Of a stretch of 64,000 nucleotides of DNA, positions 8,533 through 17,806 are shown one piece after another. The stretch comes from JAOXRU01 sp965247735 (lineage in GTDB: Bacteria > Bacteroidota > Bacteroidia > Flavobacteriales > Flavobacteriaceae). The DNA is taken from contig CBDFHN010000002.1 of NCBI GenBank assembly GCA_965247735.1, forward strand, positions 3,596,001-3,660,000, written 5' to 3'. Positions within the stretch are counted from its first letter, which is position 1; each line of letters begins with the position of its first letter. The notes under the pieces are model-generated. The model was not told where the DNA came from. It saw nothing but the letters and a program-made list of their open reading frames with translations, and searched no databases. The translations under genes were made by a program, and so were the position numbers.

Positions 8533-9186
8533 TGTAACAACACTGTATTTCCGATCTACAAAAACGCCAAGTTTATTTTTTACTTTATCTGTTCTGTTTG
8601 TAAAACTAATGTTTCTAAAAGAGGTATTGGAAACTAAATCACTTACTTTTTCATTAGTATAAAGTTCAAAAATGTCATCTACAAATGGTAAATTTTCCAT
8701 AAATTCTTGTTGCGCATATGCTATGCAACAACGGCCATTGGGTTTTAACACTCTGTATAGTTCGTTTAATAGCGTTACTGGTTTTTGCCAAAAATAAAGT
8801 GTATTGGTTGTTATTATTTTGTCAAATTGAGCATCCTTAAAAGGGATTTTTGTTCCATCATACAATAGAAATGTCGCTTTTCTAAGCGAGATGTGTTTAA
8901 GGTTTTTGCGTTTGGCCTGCTTGTGCATCGTTTCTGAAATCTCTAAACCAGTATAAGAACCGCTTTTTATATGTTCCAAAATTTCACCTAAATGACTACA
9001 ATTTCCATGACCTAATTCCAAAATACTATCGTTTTCCTTAAGTAAAACTAATTCAATAGATGACCTTGTCATTTCAATATTAGTCTCATTCATTAAGTTA
9101 CCCATTTCAATTCCATTATCACCAGTTGGGCAACTTAGTTGGCTTGCTATTTTTTTTAAATCTTCAGGAGTAAATTCTGTTTTCAT
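8521..9186 (-). CDS. Class I SAM-dependent methyltransferase
   Basis: The protein has 221 residues. Motif I, ILELGHGNCSHL, is at about residues 55-66, followed by GLEISETMHKQAKRK (acidic residue of motif II region), then FDKIITTNTLYFW and LYRVLKPNGRCCIAYA (motifs post-II/III). This is the UbiE/Methyltransf_11 type. The substrate cannot be told from sequence. It is convergent with the Lrp gene and is followed upstream by the acetyltransferase gene on the same strand, 38 bp away, so the two may be co-transcribed. Confidence 0.88.
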   Translation of the reverse strand: MKTEFTPEDLKKIASQLSCPTGDNGIEMGNLMNETNIEMTRSSIELVLLKENDSILELGHGNCSHLGEILEHIKSGSYTGLEISETMHKQAKRKNLKHISLRKATFLLYDGTKIPFKDAQFDKIITTNTLYFWQKPVTLLNELYRVLKPNGRCCIAYAQQEFMENLPFVDDIFELYTNEKVSDLVSNTSFRNISFTNRTDKVKNKLGVFVDRKYSVVTLEK

Positions 9187-9224
9187 ATTGTATTATCGTT
9201 ACTACTTTATCAATATTATTTGTG

Positions 9225-9734
9225 TTATGGATGTCTGTATAAGCTCCATTGAGCTCCTCTAAAGGGAACTTCTTTTTCAAAAATGCAGCCTATTGCAAGT
9301 GCAAGTTTTATAGAGGCTTTATTTTCATTGATGATAAAACTTATTAGTTTGGTATTTGGCAAGTATTCTTTTGTCATTTTTTGTACTGCTCTAGCGGCTT
9401 CACTTGCATATCCTTTGCCATGATATTGCGTTGCTAATCCCCATTTTATTTCTGGTTCTGGCCAATCATTCGGATACCAGAGTCCAGCAATACCAATTAC
9501 TTTTCCTGTTTCTTTTTCTTCAAGAGCATATGGACCATATTTTCGTAATTCCCAATGCCCAACCATACTTGCCATTGCTCTCCAAGCTTCTCCTTCAGAT
9601 AATACTTTACCAACAGTAAATCTAGTAGTTTCTATGTTAGAATAGTATTCATGTAATCCTTTCCAATCAGCATCTTTAAATTTTCTTAGAAGTAAACGTT
9701 TGCTTTCTATTTGTTCAGGAATTTGATATTTCAT
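9225..9734 (-). CDS. GNAT family N-acetyltransferase (RimJ/RimL type)
   Basis: The 169-residue protein begins with ESKRLLLRKFKDADW, the typical entry strand of RimJ/RimL-like GNATs. It contains GIAGLWYPNDW, EIKWGLATQYHGKGYASEAA (the acetyl-CoA pyrophosphate-binding loop, Q/RxxGxG/A equivalent YHGKGYA) and the NENKASIKLALAIGC element. The acceptor substrate is unknown. It is transcribed leftward ahead of the methyltransferase. Confidence 0.9.
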   Translation of the reverse strand: MKYQIPEQIESKRLLLRKFKDADWKGLHEYYSNIETTRFTVGKVLSEGEAWRAMASMVGHWELRKYGPYALEEKETGKVIGIAGLWYPNDWPEPEIKWGLATQYHGKGYASEAARAVQKMTKEYLPNTKLISFIINENKASIKLALAIGCIFEKEVPFRGAQWSLYRHP

Positions 9735-9875
9735 TTTAAAAATAGATGTTTTGAACAGTACTTTTTAGTGCTACTATGTCTGCAATTTAAGGTTATCCAA
9801 TAGATGATAATGTTAAATTGTTATTTTTATTTAAAATAAATCTTAATAAGGCTTTCGTATTCTAAAAATCAGTTT

Positions 9876-9883
9876 TATGTTTG
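9876..9883 (+). promoter_or_regulatory. Candidate -7 box (TAnnTTTG) for the iron-uptake operon
   Basis: TATGTTTG is an exact match to the Bacteroidota -7 consensus, about 90 nt before the ATG at 9972. An imperfect -33 (TTCG, from 9854) is about 19 nt upstream. The long leader between it and the start codon shows no obvious structure. Confidence 0.4.
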
Positions 9884-9971
9884 CAACCGATTTTATTGTT
9901 TTTATTTAGATAAAATAAGAATAAAGAATCAAAAGAGATTTTTAAACTAAAGCGAGATAATCTTAACTAAG

Positions 9972-10853
9972 ATGAATTTAAAATTAACGAAGCTATTTCT
10001 AGTATTAACAATTGCCATGGCTCTTTTTTCTTGTGAGACAGATTTACAAGAAATACCATTGATAATTAAAGAAACTAAATACAAAGAAAGTGTATTGCTT
10101 GTAAACGGAGTTTCTGGTTTGGGAGATTCGGGTATTGATGTGTATAGTAATGGGGCAAAACTTAATGCATCAGCTATTGCTTACGCTACTACTTCTCCAA
10201 AATATTATGAAATAAAGGATGGAGTAATAAATTTGGAAGCTAAAATTGGGGCAGAAACAATAGCTACTTTGCAAACAGAAATTGAAGCAGGAAAATTATA
10301 TACGATTTACCTAACAGGGACAATAGCTACTCCAGAAATAATCATAAAAGAAGATGATATTAACCTTGATGATCCAAATACAAGTCATAGTCTAACATTA
10401 GCAAATTTATCTAATGAGGATGAAAACGGACTAGAAATGGAAATTTTTATACAAGGTTATGAAGAAATAGCAGAAATGGGATTTCATACAGCAACAGGAC
10501 CTACGGGGATTATGACAGCTTATGCGTCTATAAAAGAAATACCGCAAGTGCTAAAGTATAACGAAGTAATTACTTCTACAAAGTTTCCAGCAAGTGGGTT
10601 AATTGTTGCTTTTCCGTACCGTTTCATAAATGCAGGAACAAATACAGCAGATAAAACAGTACAACCTTTATTACAATCTGTAGGAGAACAGTACACAGGA
10701 CAAGCATTAGCAGATTTGTTCACAGGAAATATAACGAATACAACACTATTTGTACTAAACCATCATACAACCATTGTTGTAGCAGGTACTACGGTGCATG
10801 ATGACAAAACTACATTTACATACGATAACACCGATTTATACTCAAAGGAATAA
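9972..10853 (+). CDS. DUF4397-type lipoprotein, partner of the TonB receptor
   Basis: This is a 293-residue lipoprotein. Residues 1-21 end in the lipobox ALFSC (lipidated Cys21). The mature protein has two similar beta-rich halves, resembling the DUF4397 fold (ESVLLVNGVSGLGDSGIDVY ... AGKLYTIYLTG; then SLTLANLSNEDENGLEMEIF). The receptor gene starts 9 bp downstream, so the two are surely co-transcribed. By analogy with other Bacteroidota TonB loci, the lipoprotein may sit on the cell surface and capture the ligand for the receptor. The ligand is inferred to be a siderophore from the downstream genes; the lipoprotein itself does not identify it. The domain call is moderately secure. Confidence 0.75.
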   Translation: MNLKLTKLFLVLTIAMALFSCETDLQEIPLIIKETKYKESVLLVNGVSGLGDSGIDVYSNGAKLNASAIAYATTSPKYYEIKDGVINLEAKIGAETIATLQTEIEAGKLYTIYLTGTIATPEIIIKEDDINLDDPNTSHSLTLANLSNEDENGLEMEIFIQGYEEIAEMGFHTATGPTGIMTAYASIKEIPQVLKYNEVITSTKFPASGLIVAFPYRFINAGTNTADKTVQPLLQSVGEQYTGQALADLFTGNITNTTLFVLNHHTTIVVAGTTVHDDKTTFTYDNTDLYSKE

Positions 10854-10862
10854 ACTTTTAAA

Positions 10863-13208
10863 ATGAAAAAAATAGTATTCTTAACGCTACTAATTAGCGT
10901 ACAGGCATTATATAGTCAAATTAGTATTAAAGGAACTGTAATTGATACATTTAATGCTCCTCTTATGGGAACTTCAATTGTTTTAGAAGGAGAAAGCAAA
11001 GGAGCTACTACAGATTTTGATGGTGAGTATGTGATAAAATCTGTTTACGCAGGAACATACATTTTAAAAGTAAGTTATATTGGCTTTGAAGTGATAAGAA
11101 AAGAAGTTGTTGTTGGTGATACAGATATTACACTAGATTTTACCTTAATTGAAAGCACTGAAAAGTTACAGGAAGTAGAATTAACAGGAAGGAAAGCAAG
11201 AAGTTATAAAACTGAAGTTTCGTACTCTGCTACACGTTTGGCAATTCCGATAAAGGAAACCCCAATGGCGGTAAATACAGTAACGAAAGAGCTAATTCGT
11301 GATTTAAATATTAACTCTTTAGATGAAGTTGTAAAAAACGTACCAGGTGTAGTTAGTGCTGGTGGTTTTGATCGATTTTTATATAGAGGTTTTAGAAATG
11401 ATAGTTATTTCTTATACAATGGTTCTAAGATGGAACGTTCGTACTGGTCTCCTGTTCGTCTTCCAAATATTGAAAGAGTAGAAATGCTTATGGGTGGTTC
11501 TTCGGCATTATATGGTAATGCTGCTCCAGGTGGGGCTATGAATTTAGTGACAAAAAAACCTTTAGAAACGGAACGGAATTATCTAAGATTAACTTCAGGA
11601 AGTTTTGAAACACATAGAATAGAAGGTGATTTTACTGGTGCTTTTTCTGATAATAAAAAATTACTTTACCGTTTAAATACTGCCTACGAAAAAAGTAATG
11701 GACAATTGTTATTTGGAGGCTCTAAATCATTGTTTATTGCGCCATCTGTAACCTTTAGACCCAACGATAAGACCAATGTAAATGTGGAATTTATTATTGA
11801 CAGTTTTAATGGTATTATTGATGGAGCTACGCCAGTAAGAGAGTTTAGTATCGATAAAACACCAAGTAATTTTTCTGTAACACAACCATCTGATTATAGC
11901 GAAAACTTACGGACAACATATAATGCAACATTAAATCATAAGTTTTCGGATAATATTTCTATGGTATTGAGCTATTTAGGCTCTTCATACACAACAGATA
12001 ACTCAGAACATACTATTTGGGATACTCCAAGAGAAGGTATACATACTTTAAGATATAGCAAATGGGATATTGTTAGTAGTTCTAATGCTTTTTCCGGATA
12101 TCTTAAAGGGAAATATAAGATAGGTGAGCATGTGGAGTTTAATCCTATTGTTGGTGTAGATACGTATAGCACAAACTATAATTCTGCCTATGTGGTTTCT
12201 ATTGGTGAGAGTGATGGTGTTGGAATCTTCGATATTGAGAACCCAGAATTTTCCGAACGTTTTCCATCAACTTACAGAAGAAATGGATTGAGTAATGGAT
12301 TTGGAGATGATATTAGAACTCAGAACACAATAGGTGGATATTTTCAAGGTCATTTTAAGATTAAAAACAAATGGAATATCGTTTTTAATACTAGATATGA
12401 AAAATACAAAGGGCTTAGCGCTAAGGGAACCGATAATGAAAGAAGTACAGAAGCAGATATCTTTTTACCACGTTTTGCTGTAAACTATGAGTTGCTAAAA
12501 AATGTAAATCTATATGTAAATTATAGTCAAGGTTTTGAACCAGTACCTAATTTTTTCCAACCAAAAGAAGGAGAAGAAGGTGGTTTTGATAAGGCTATGA
12601 CCAGTATTACTTATGAAGTTGGAGCTAAAGGATCGTTTTTTAATAATAGATTGGCAACAACATTAAGTGCTTATTACATACCACGAGAAAATGTAGTTAC
12701 TAGATCTTCAATTAGTAGAACAAGATATGTTCAAAAAGACGAGCTGTCTAGAGGATTGGAATTTTCTGCTTCGGGAAAAATAATGTCCAATTGGAGCTTT
12801 ACAACGGCTTATGCATATAACCATATTAAAACCGAAAAAGATCCGGAAGAAGGTTTGCTAAGTGCTGTTGGGCAAATAATAGCTAATGAAGGAAAACAGC
12901 AAGAATCTGCACCATTTTTTACGGCAAGTGTGTTTAGTAAATATAGTATTACCAAAGGTGCATTTAGAGGAATAGCTTTTGGCGTAGGAGGAAACTATGT
13001 AAGCGAAAGAAGAACTACTTTTCCAGGGTTTCTTTTACCATCATATACGATTGCTAATGCTAATGTCTATTATACTGTTGGACAATTTGAACTTGCTTTT
13101 GTGGCCAATAATATATTTGATAAGAAATATGTAAGAAGTGGATTTGGAACCGAATTATTTTTTGGAAGACCTGTAAATTATAAGTTTTCAATAGGATATA
13201 GGTTTTAA
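10863..13208 (+). CDS. TonB-dependent siderophore receptor with N-terminal carboxypeptidase-like domain
   Basis: A 781-residue outer-membrane receptor. The signal peptide is residues 1-19. Residues 20-105 form a CarboxypepD_reg-like domain (IKGTVIDTFNAPLMGTSIVL ... GEYVIKSVYAGTYILKVSYIGFE). The plug follows (about 120-235: LDEVVKNVPGV, FLYRGFRNDSYFLYNG, RVEMLMGGSSALYGNAAPGG). The beta-barrel ends in the aromatic residue Phe (YKFSIGYRF). Plug motifs match the FhuA/FecA-type siderophore receptor group (TIGR01783-like). The neighbouring DUF3325/DUF3649/PepSY-TM genes are typical iron-siderophore companions. Likely iron-repressed, but no Fur box was confirmed. Confidence 0.92.
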   Translation: MKKIVFLTLLISVQALYSQISIKGTVIDTFNAPLMGTSIVLEGESKGATTDFDGEYVIKSVYAGTYILKVSYIGFEVIRKEVVVGDTDITLDFTLIESTEKLQEVELTGRKARSYKTEVSYSATRLAIPIKETPMAVNTVTKELIRDLNINSLDEVVKNVPGVVSAGGFDRFLYRGFRNDSYFLYNGSKMERSYWSPVRLPNIERVEMLMGGSSALYGNAAPGGAMNLVTKKPLETERNYLRLTSGSFETHRIEGDFTGAFSDNKKLLYRLNTAYEKSNGQLLFGGSKSLFIAPSVTFRPNDKTNVNVEFIIDSFNGIIDGATPVREFSIDKTPSNFSVTQPSDYSENLRTTYNATLNHKFSDNISMVLSYLGSSYTTDNSEHTIWDTPREGIHTLRYSKWDIVSSSNAFSGYLKGKYKIGEHVEFNPIVGVDTYSTNYNSAYVVSIGESDGVGIFDIENPEFSERFPSTYRRNGLSNGFGDDIRTQNTIGGYFQGHFKIKNKWNIVFNTRYEKYKGLSAKGTDNERSTEADIFLPRFAVNYELLKNVNLYVNYSQGFEPVPNFFQPKEGEEGGFDKAMTSITYEVGAKGSFFNNRLATTLSAYYIPRENVVTRSSISRTRYVQKDELSRGLEFSASGKIMSNWSFTTAYAYNHIKTEKDPEEGLLSAVGQIIANEGKQQESAPFFTASVFSKYSITKGAFRGIAFGVGGNYVSERRTTFPGFLLPSYTIANANVYYTVGQFELAFVANNIFDKKYVRSGFGTELFFGRPVNYKFSIGYRF

Positions 13209-13258
13209 GAATAGTAAAATAATGAGTTTGCTTTATGGCGATTCTCTTAAATAATAAT

Positions 13259-13282
13259 TACCTCAGTAGAAATACTGGGGTA
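13259..13282 (+). terminator. Hairpin between TonB receptor and small membrane genes
   Basis: TACCTCAGTA, a GAAA tetraloop and TACTGGGGTA form a 10-bp stem with one G-U pair. It is followed by a short T-containing tract (tatagtcttt) rather than a full U-run. It lies in the 104-bp gap between the receptor and the DUF3325-like gene and could lower or process downstream expression. Confidence 0.45.
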
Positions 13283-13312
13283 TAGTCTTTAAAAGTAACC
13301 AATTGTAAAAGT

Positions 13313-13642
13313 ATGTATACCTCAATATTCTTGTTTTCATTTATTTCTTTTTGGTGTTTTTACCATATCTCAAAAAATAGTAAGCATCAAAAAGGGGCTT
13401 TGGCTTCAATATTATCTGATAATATTAGTATAGCTAAGAGTATATCTGGACTGTTATTTATGCTAAGTGTTATACTCTTAAGTTATATGGAAGGACTGGT
13501 TAGTGGTATATTGGTAGGTCTCTTTTTATGGATAATGAGCGCTTGCCTTATTGTTTTTATTGCTCCATTTAATATAGTGAAATTAAAACATTTTTTGCCA
13601 ATTGTAATTGGAAGTGTAATTATTGAATTTTTTATAAGTTAA
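13313..13642 (+). CDS. Small membrane protein, DUF3325-like
   Basis: This 109-residue protein has three or four hydrophobic segments (about 1-17, 40-60, 63-85, 90-108) and little else. Its size, topology and position between a siderophore receptor and a PepSY-TM protein fit the DUF3325 family, which accompanies iron-uptake operons in Gram-negative bacteria. The match is by context and hydropathy, with no diagnostic motif. The next gene starts 4 bp downstream. Confidence 0.6.
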   Translation: MYTSIFLFSFISFWCFYHISKNSKHQKGALASILSDNISIAKSISGLLFMLSVILLSYMEGLVSGILVGLFLWIMSACLIVFIAPFNIVKLKHFLPIVIGSVIIEFFIS

Positions 13643-13646
13643 AGCT

Positions 13647-13952
13647 ATGCCTGCAAATCCAAAATATCTAACAACATCTGGTTGGCAACGTTTTGCCAAA
13701 GTTTCTGCTGCAATTTTAGGGAGCTATTTTGTAGTCATGTATTTGCATATGGCAGTAGCAGTATGGATTGCAACAGGTATTGTTCTAATTTCTTCTATTT
13801 ACTCTGGTTTTATGCTTTGGGTATTTTTTATGATTATTCCTTTTTGGGCAAAAAATGGATGGAAAGTATGGTTATGGTACTTATTAATTATTGCTGTTTG
13901 TTCCGTTTCAATTTATTTCGGAAAACTTAATAACCCAATATTTATACAATAA
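13647..13952 (+). CDS. Small membrane protein, DUF3649-like
   Basis: The protein has 101 residues: a short N-terminal stretch with an aromatic motif (TTSGWQRFAKVSAAILGSYF), then three membrane segments and the basic/aromatic step WAKNGWKVWLWY. This resembles DUF3649, a family encoded next to DUF3325 and PepSY-TM proteins in siderophore loci. The stop is 4 bp before the PepSY gene start. Its molecular role is unknown; it may be part of an inner-membrane ferric-siderophore reductase. Confidence 0.6.
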   Translation: MPANPKYLTTSGWQRFAKVSAAILGSYFVVMYLHMAVAVWIATGIVLISSIYSGFMLWVFFMIIPFWAKNGWKVWLWYLLIIAVCSVSIYFGKLNNPIFIQ

Positions 13953-13956
13953 ACAG

Positions 13957-16011
13957 ATGACAAAAGAAAAAAGGAATCATAATGTTTTTTTTAATACGCA
14001 TACTGTTAGTGGTATTGTAATTTCTGTTGCGCTTTATATCATTTTTTTTGCAGGTGCATTTACCATTTTTGAAGAAACTATAGACGATTGGGAATTTGGT
14101 ACGGAAGCAATTAAAGAAACTCATTTTAATATTGATTACGACAGAATTGTTGATACATTATTAGTAAATGGATATGAGCTTTCCAAAGGATCAGTTAGGA
14201 TTGATGCTATGGAAGATGAATTGGTTCCATATATCCGTACGATTGTAACTGCTAAAAAAGCAAAAGATTCTGTAAGCAATGGTCGTGATTTTTTAAAATT
14301 CGATCCAGAAACATATGCATTTAAAGAAGAAGCAAGAGTTTCCAATAGTGGAATTGGAAATTTTATCTATAGACTGCATTTTTTACAACAAATTCCGGTA
14401 GTAGGCATCTATTTATCTGGTTTAGTGGCCTTGTTTTTTCTATTTGCTATCGTAACAGGTATTATAGTACATTGGAAAAAAATGGTTTCTAATTTCTTTG
14501 TTTTTAGACCCTGGGAGAAAATTAAGACTATTTGGACAGATGCCCATACCGTTTTGGGAGTTATTGGAATTCCTTTCCAGTTTATATATGCTGTTACGGG
14601 TGCCTTTTACGGAATATCGCTTTTGCTATTAATCCCTAGTGCTTTTGCGCTGTTTGATGGTGATCAGCAAAAATTAATAAATACAGTTAGCCCAGAAAAT
14701 ATAGTATACGAACCCATAGGTACTACTGCCGAAATGATACCTATCGGGAAAATAATTAATGCAGTTACCGAAAAGGGGGAACTCGTAAATTATATGGATA
14801 TTAGAGTAGAAATCAGTAATTATGGGGATGAAAATGCTGTAGTAAAAGCATCTGGAAATATTAATGATACCAAAAAAGACTTCCTTGGAGACGTAAACTA
14901 TGTATATAAATTAACTGATGGAAGTTTACTTTATGAAGATAGCGGAACTGAGAATGAATATAATGTTTCTTTACGTCGTGTTTTTGGAAAACTTCATTTT
15001 GCAACATATGGCGGATATCCTCTTAAAATCATTTATTTTTTATTAGCAATAATTACTTGTTTTGTGATTATTACTGGAGTCCTTATTTGGTTAAAAGCAA
15101 GAGATAAAAAAAATAATACGGTAAAGCAAATTCGATTCCATAATAGAGTAGGGGCGTCTTATATGGGCATCTGTTTAGGGATTTTTCCAGCTACAGCGCT
15201 GTTATTTGTTTTGGCAAAAGTGATACCTGTATCTGAAGCTAAAATAGATTTAGTAAGTTATGTGTTTTTTACTTTTTGGACATTATTTATTGTATACGCC
15301 TTAATCGTAAAAAGTACTTTTAAGATTAATAAAGTTGCATTAATTATAACAAGTGTTTTTGGAATTCTTATCCCTTTATTAAATGGATTTATGACTAATG
15401 CATGGTTGTGGAATTCTTTTTTGAAAGGACATTATGCTGCTTTTACTGTTGATGTTTTTTGGTTGGTTATAGGAGTTATTTGTCTAGCTATAGCGTTAAA
15501 ACTTAAAGATAAGACGATAGAGAATGCAAAAATAACTAATGAGAGGTCTAAGGATGAAACGTTGATCAGTACAAATTTAAATTCAGAATTAATTACTAAC
15601 ACTAATACCACAATTAAAATGAGAGTAAAAATTATTATTTTATGGATATTCATTGCAATAGGCTTTGTTTTCCACCATATTTATGGATTAGCAACAGTCT
15701 TTTTTAACGAAAGCGTTTTTATTGAAGGCTCAACAGGAGAAACACCAATGTGGGCACACCAATGGCGTATCATAATGGAAGGCTTAGCCTTGTTTTTTGG
15801 ATTGCTAACGATTGAAGTAGCAAAAAAAGGATTTAGATGGGCTTCTTTTGTATGGGCTGTTTTACTTGGTGCTTTTAATGTATACCATATTGTTACAGCA
15901 ACCCTTTATGAAGCAACAAATTTTTCCGAACTATTAATTTTGGGATTATTAGTTGTAGCCAGTGTTTTCTTAGTGATAAACCTATGGAAATGGGTGAAAT
16001 CTGAAGACTAA
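13957..16011 (+). CDS. PepSY-associated TM (PepSY_TM) protein, probable ferric-siderophore reductase
   Basis: I place the start at the ATG at 13957 (MTKEKRNHNVFFNTHTVSG). The frame is open upstream to 13891, but that stretch lies inside the preceding gene. The 684-residue product has the PepSY_TM pattern: N-terminal helix FNTHTVSGIVISVALYIIFF, a periplasmic segment, RLHFLQQIPVVGIYLSGLVALF, the HxxxGVxxxPFQ-like TDAHTVLGVIGIPFQFIYAV, and FGKLHFATYGGYPLK. Conserved His residues in the helices probably bind haem. Members reduce ferric siderophores at the inner membrane. After about residue 560 there is an extra four-helix part. The gene ends 4 bp inside the convergent TPR gene. Confidence 0.85.
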   Translation: MTKEKRNHNVFFNTHTVSGIVISVALYIIFFAGAFTIFEETIDDWEFGTEAIKETHFNIDYDRIVDTLLVNGYELSKGSVRIDAMEDELVPYIRTIVTAKKAKDSVSNGRDFLKFDPETYAFKEEARVSNSGIGNFIYRLHFLQQIPVVGIYLSGLVALFFLFAIVTGIIVHWKKMVSNFFVFRPWEKIKTIWTDAHTVLGVIGIPFQFIYAVTGAFYGISLLLLIPSAFALFDGDQQKLINTVSPENIVYEPIGTTAEMIPIGKIINAVTEKGELVNYMDIRVEISNYGDENAVVKASGNINDTKKDFLGDVNYVYKLTDGSLLYEDSGTENEYNVSLRRVFGKLHFATYGGYPLKIIYFLLAIITCFVIITGVLIWLKARDKKNNTVKQIRFHNRVGASYMGICLGIFPATALLFVLAKVIPVSEAKIDLVSYVFFTFWTLFIVYALIVKSTFKINKVALIITSVFGILIPLLNGFMTNAWLWNSFLKGHYAAFTVDVFWLVIGVICLAIALKLKDKTIENAKITNERSKDETLISTNLNSELITNTNTTIKMRVKIIILWIFIAIGFVFHHIYGLATVFFNESVFIEGSTGETPMWAHQWRIIMEGLALFFGLLTIEVAKKGFRWASFVWAVLLGAFNVYHIVTATLYEATNFSELLILGLLVVASVFLVINLWKWVKSED

Positions 16012-16625
16012 TCAATCTCATATTTTAGCTTCTGTTTCAGTTTTAATAAATCAATTTCTGAAGGATATTTCTTTAGCAATTGATTTATTAATACTAAGGC
16101 TTTGTTGCAATCAACAGCTTCGTATTTGCATCTAGAAAAGTATGCATAGCTAAGTTTATAATTTATTGCATAATCTTCTGGGAAAAACTCCTGAGCTTTT
16201 TTATATTGAAAAATTGCGTTGTGCCAATTTTCTTTCGCTAACCACCGGTCAGCGTCTGAAACGAGACGGAGATATTTATCCGTTGTTTTGTTTAGTTCTG
16301 CTGTTTCAATATTTTTAGTTGCAATCTGATCATTTTTAAAAAAATGAGACATAAAATAGGTAGTTAATAATAGTGAAATAAAAAGGATTAAAAGAGCTTT
16401 ATATGTTTCTTTTTTCCGTTTAAGAATTACCTTTTTCCTGATTTTAAGCAACTCATCTTTGCTCAATTTTTTAAGTTCTAATTTGCCTTCGGCAGCCTTA
16501 AGGTATTCTTTTTTTAAGTTTAAAAATGACCTTTCCTTTTTAAAACGAGGTTTTCTCCTGAGCAACTTTTTATTATTGCTTAGGCTAGTTGCCATCCCTT
16601 TTATGCTTCCTCCTCCTCCCATCAA
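16008..16625 (-). CDS. Conserved Bacteroidota membrane protein with C-terminal TPR-like region
   Basis: This 205-residue protein begins with a Gly-rich, highly basic cytoplasmic region (MMGGGGSIKG, then KKLLRRKPRFKKERSFLNLKKEY). One transmembrane helix is at about residues 75-96. A region with TPR-type helices follows (WHNAIFQYKKAQEFFPEDYA, then NYKLSYAYFSRCKYE, then CNKALVLINQLLKKYP). I recall very similar N-termini across Bacteroidota, but no function is assigned. The start could be Met1 or Met2. It overlaps the convergent PepSY gene by 4 bp. Confidence 0.8.
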   Translation of the reverse strand: MMGGGGSIKGMATSLSNNKKLLRRKPRFKKERSFLNLKKEYLKAAEGKLELKKLSKDELLKIRKKVILKRKKETYKALLILFISLLLTTYFMSHFFKNDQIATKNIETAELNKTTDKYLRLVSDADRWLAKENWHNAIFQYKKAQEFFPEDYAINYKLSYAYFSRCKYEAVDCNKALVLINQLLKKYPSEIDLLKLKQKLKYEID

Positions 16626-17260
16626 ATAGAGTTAATTAATGATGTATTTAAAGATAAGTTTTTTTTACCTGTTTATCTTCGTTCGATCAATATTAATCTC
16701 ATAGTTGGTTTTCCAACATTGATTGTAAGATACCCTTTATGTATACTTGTATTTTTAGTTTTTATTGAAACTTCAATTAGACTATATTACGGCAATACGG
16801 CCACAGTATGCAATTTAGTTAATAGACTATTTAGTTTGTTTTAGATTTTAAAATGTCCATTTTGTGTAAAATTATCTATATGCGCATACTAATCGGTAGG
16901 GTTTTTCTTACGTTTCGTAGATTAAGATAATCACGATGTTTTTCTATTGTATATTTATGAAGATAATAATAACTGGGTATGTTGAATTCAAATCTCTTCG
17001 TAATTGTTGCTTTTCGTTTTTCAAATATATCTGTTCAAATTTTTTCTTAAAAAATAATTTACATCAATATTGTTAAATCACACAAACTAAGCAGTCTTTT
17101 CTTGGTGGTTTCGTGATTGTTACTACTAATGTTTTCTAGCTCTAAAAATTGGTAAAAAGATTAATCATTTGCACAGTCATTAATATTAATATTATGGAAC
17201 TAATCTTCAAACTGAGGTGAGTTAAGCCCGCTTGTTTGAGTATTAAGAAAAATAAAAATA
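16626..17260. other. 635-bp gene-free stretch
   Basis: No open frame with protein-like composition on either strand. The sequence is strongly AT-rich with scattered short repeats (for example ATTTAGTT and TTAATATTAATATTATGG) but no clear promoter, terminator or mobile-element end. It separates two leftward transcription units and could hold the promoter of the TPR membrane gene near 16626-16700. Confidence 0.5.
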
Positions 17261-17776
17261 TTAAAAATCTGAAGTGCGATACATTTTTTTTACTAATGCT
17301 AAATTGATGTTATGTGTAAGCTCAAAAAAATAATCTCTTTGCCACTTTTGCGTTTGTTCTGCTTGTTTACTTTTTACATTATCCCAAGGCAGATAAATTC
17401 TGAAACCTCTTTTTCCTTCTTTTTCAGGAGTTGAAATAATTCCTTTTTTTATAAGCATAGCTTTTGGAAATACAAATTGTCCAATTCCATTATTACTTTC
17501 TGTATGGATTACATAAAAATCAATAGTATCTGTTATTGAAAACGGTGTGGTTATACCATTAGCGTCTCGTTTCCAAAAAGTAACAAATTGCCCCACCTTT
17601 TTTGGAGTAATTTTTGCTTTTCTGTAAATAATATGATAGTCGTTTAGTCTATATTGAGCTGCATGATATTCTTTTCCTTCGGCATGCGTTTTATAATCAA
17701 ATAGCTGAAGCATACATTTATCATACACTTCTTCTTTAATTTTCGCGAGCTCTTTGGGTAGACCTATGTTCGTCAT
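17261..17776 (-). CDS. MepB family protein
   Basis: This 171-residue protein matches the MepB family over its full length (YHAAQYRLNDYHIIYRKAKI, TPKKVGQFVTFWKRD, GQFVFPKAMLIKKGI, GKRGFRIYLPWD). The family is named after a gene in the Staphylococcus aureus mepRAB multidrug operon; its biochemical role is unknown. No MepA efflux gene is nearby. It is the last gene of a leftward train running from 22300, with a 30-bp gap from the gene upstream. Confidence 0.85.
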   Translation of the reverse strand: MTNIGLPKELAKIKEEVYDKCMLQLFDYKTHAEGKEYHAAQYRLNDYHIIYRKAKITPKKVGQFVTFWKRDANGITTPFSITDTIDFYVIHTESNNGIGQFVFPKAMLIKKGIISTPEKEGKRGFRIYLPWDNVKSKQAEQTQKWQRDYFFELTHNINLALVKKMYRTSDF

Positions 17777-17806
17777 CTTTTTTTATAAATATATAATTAT
17801 CAAGCT

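Noticed and set aside
13682..13930. 82-codon plus-strand frame inside the DUF3649-like gene
   Set aside because: Overlaps the real gene in another frame and has no protein-like pattern.
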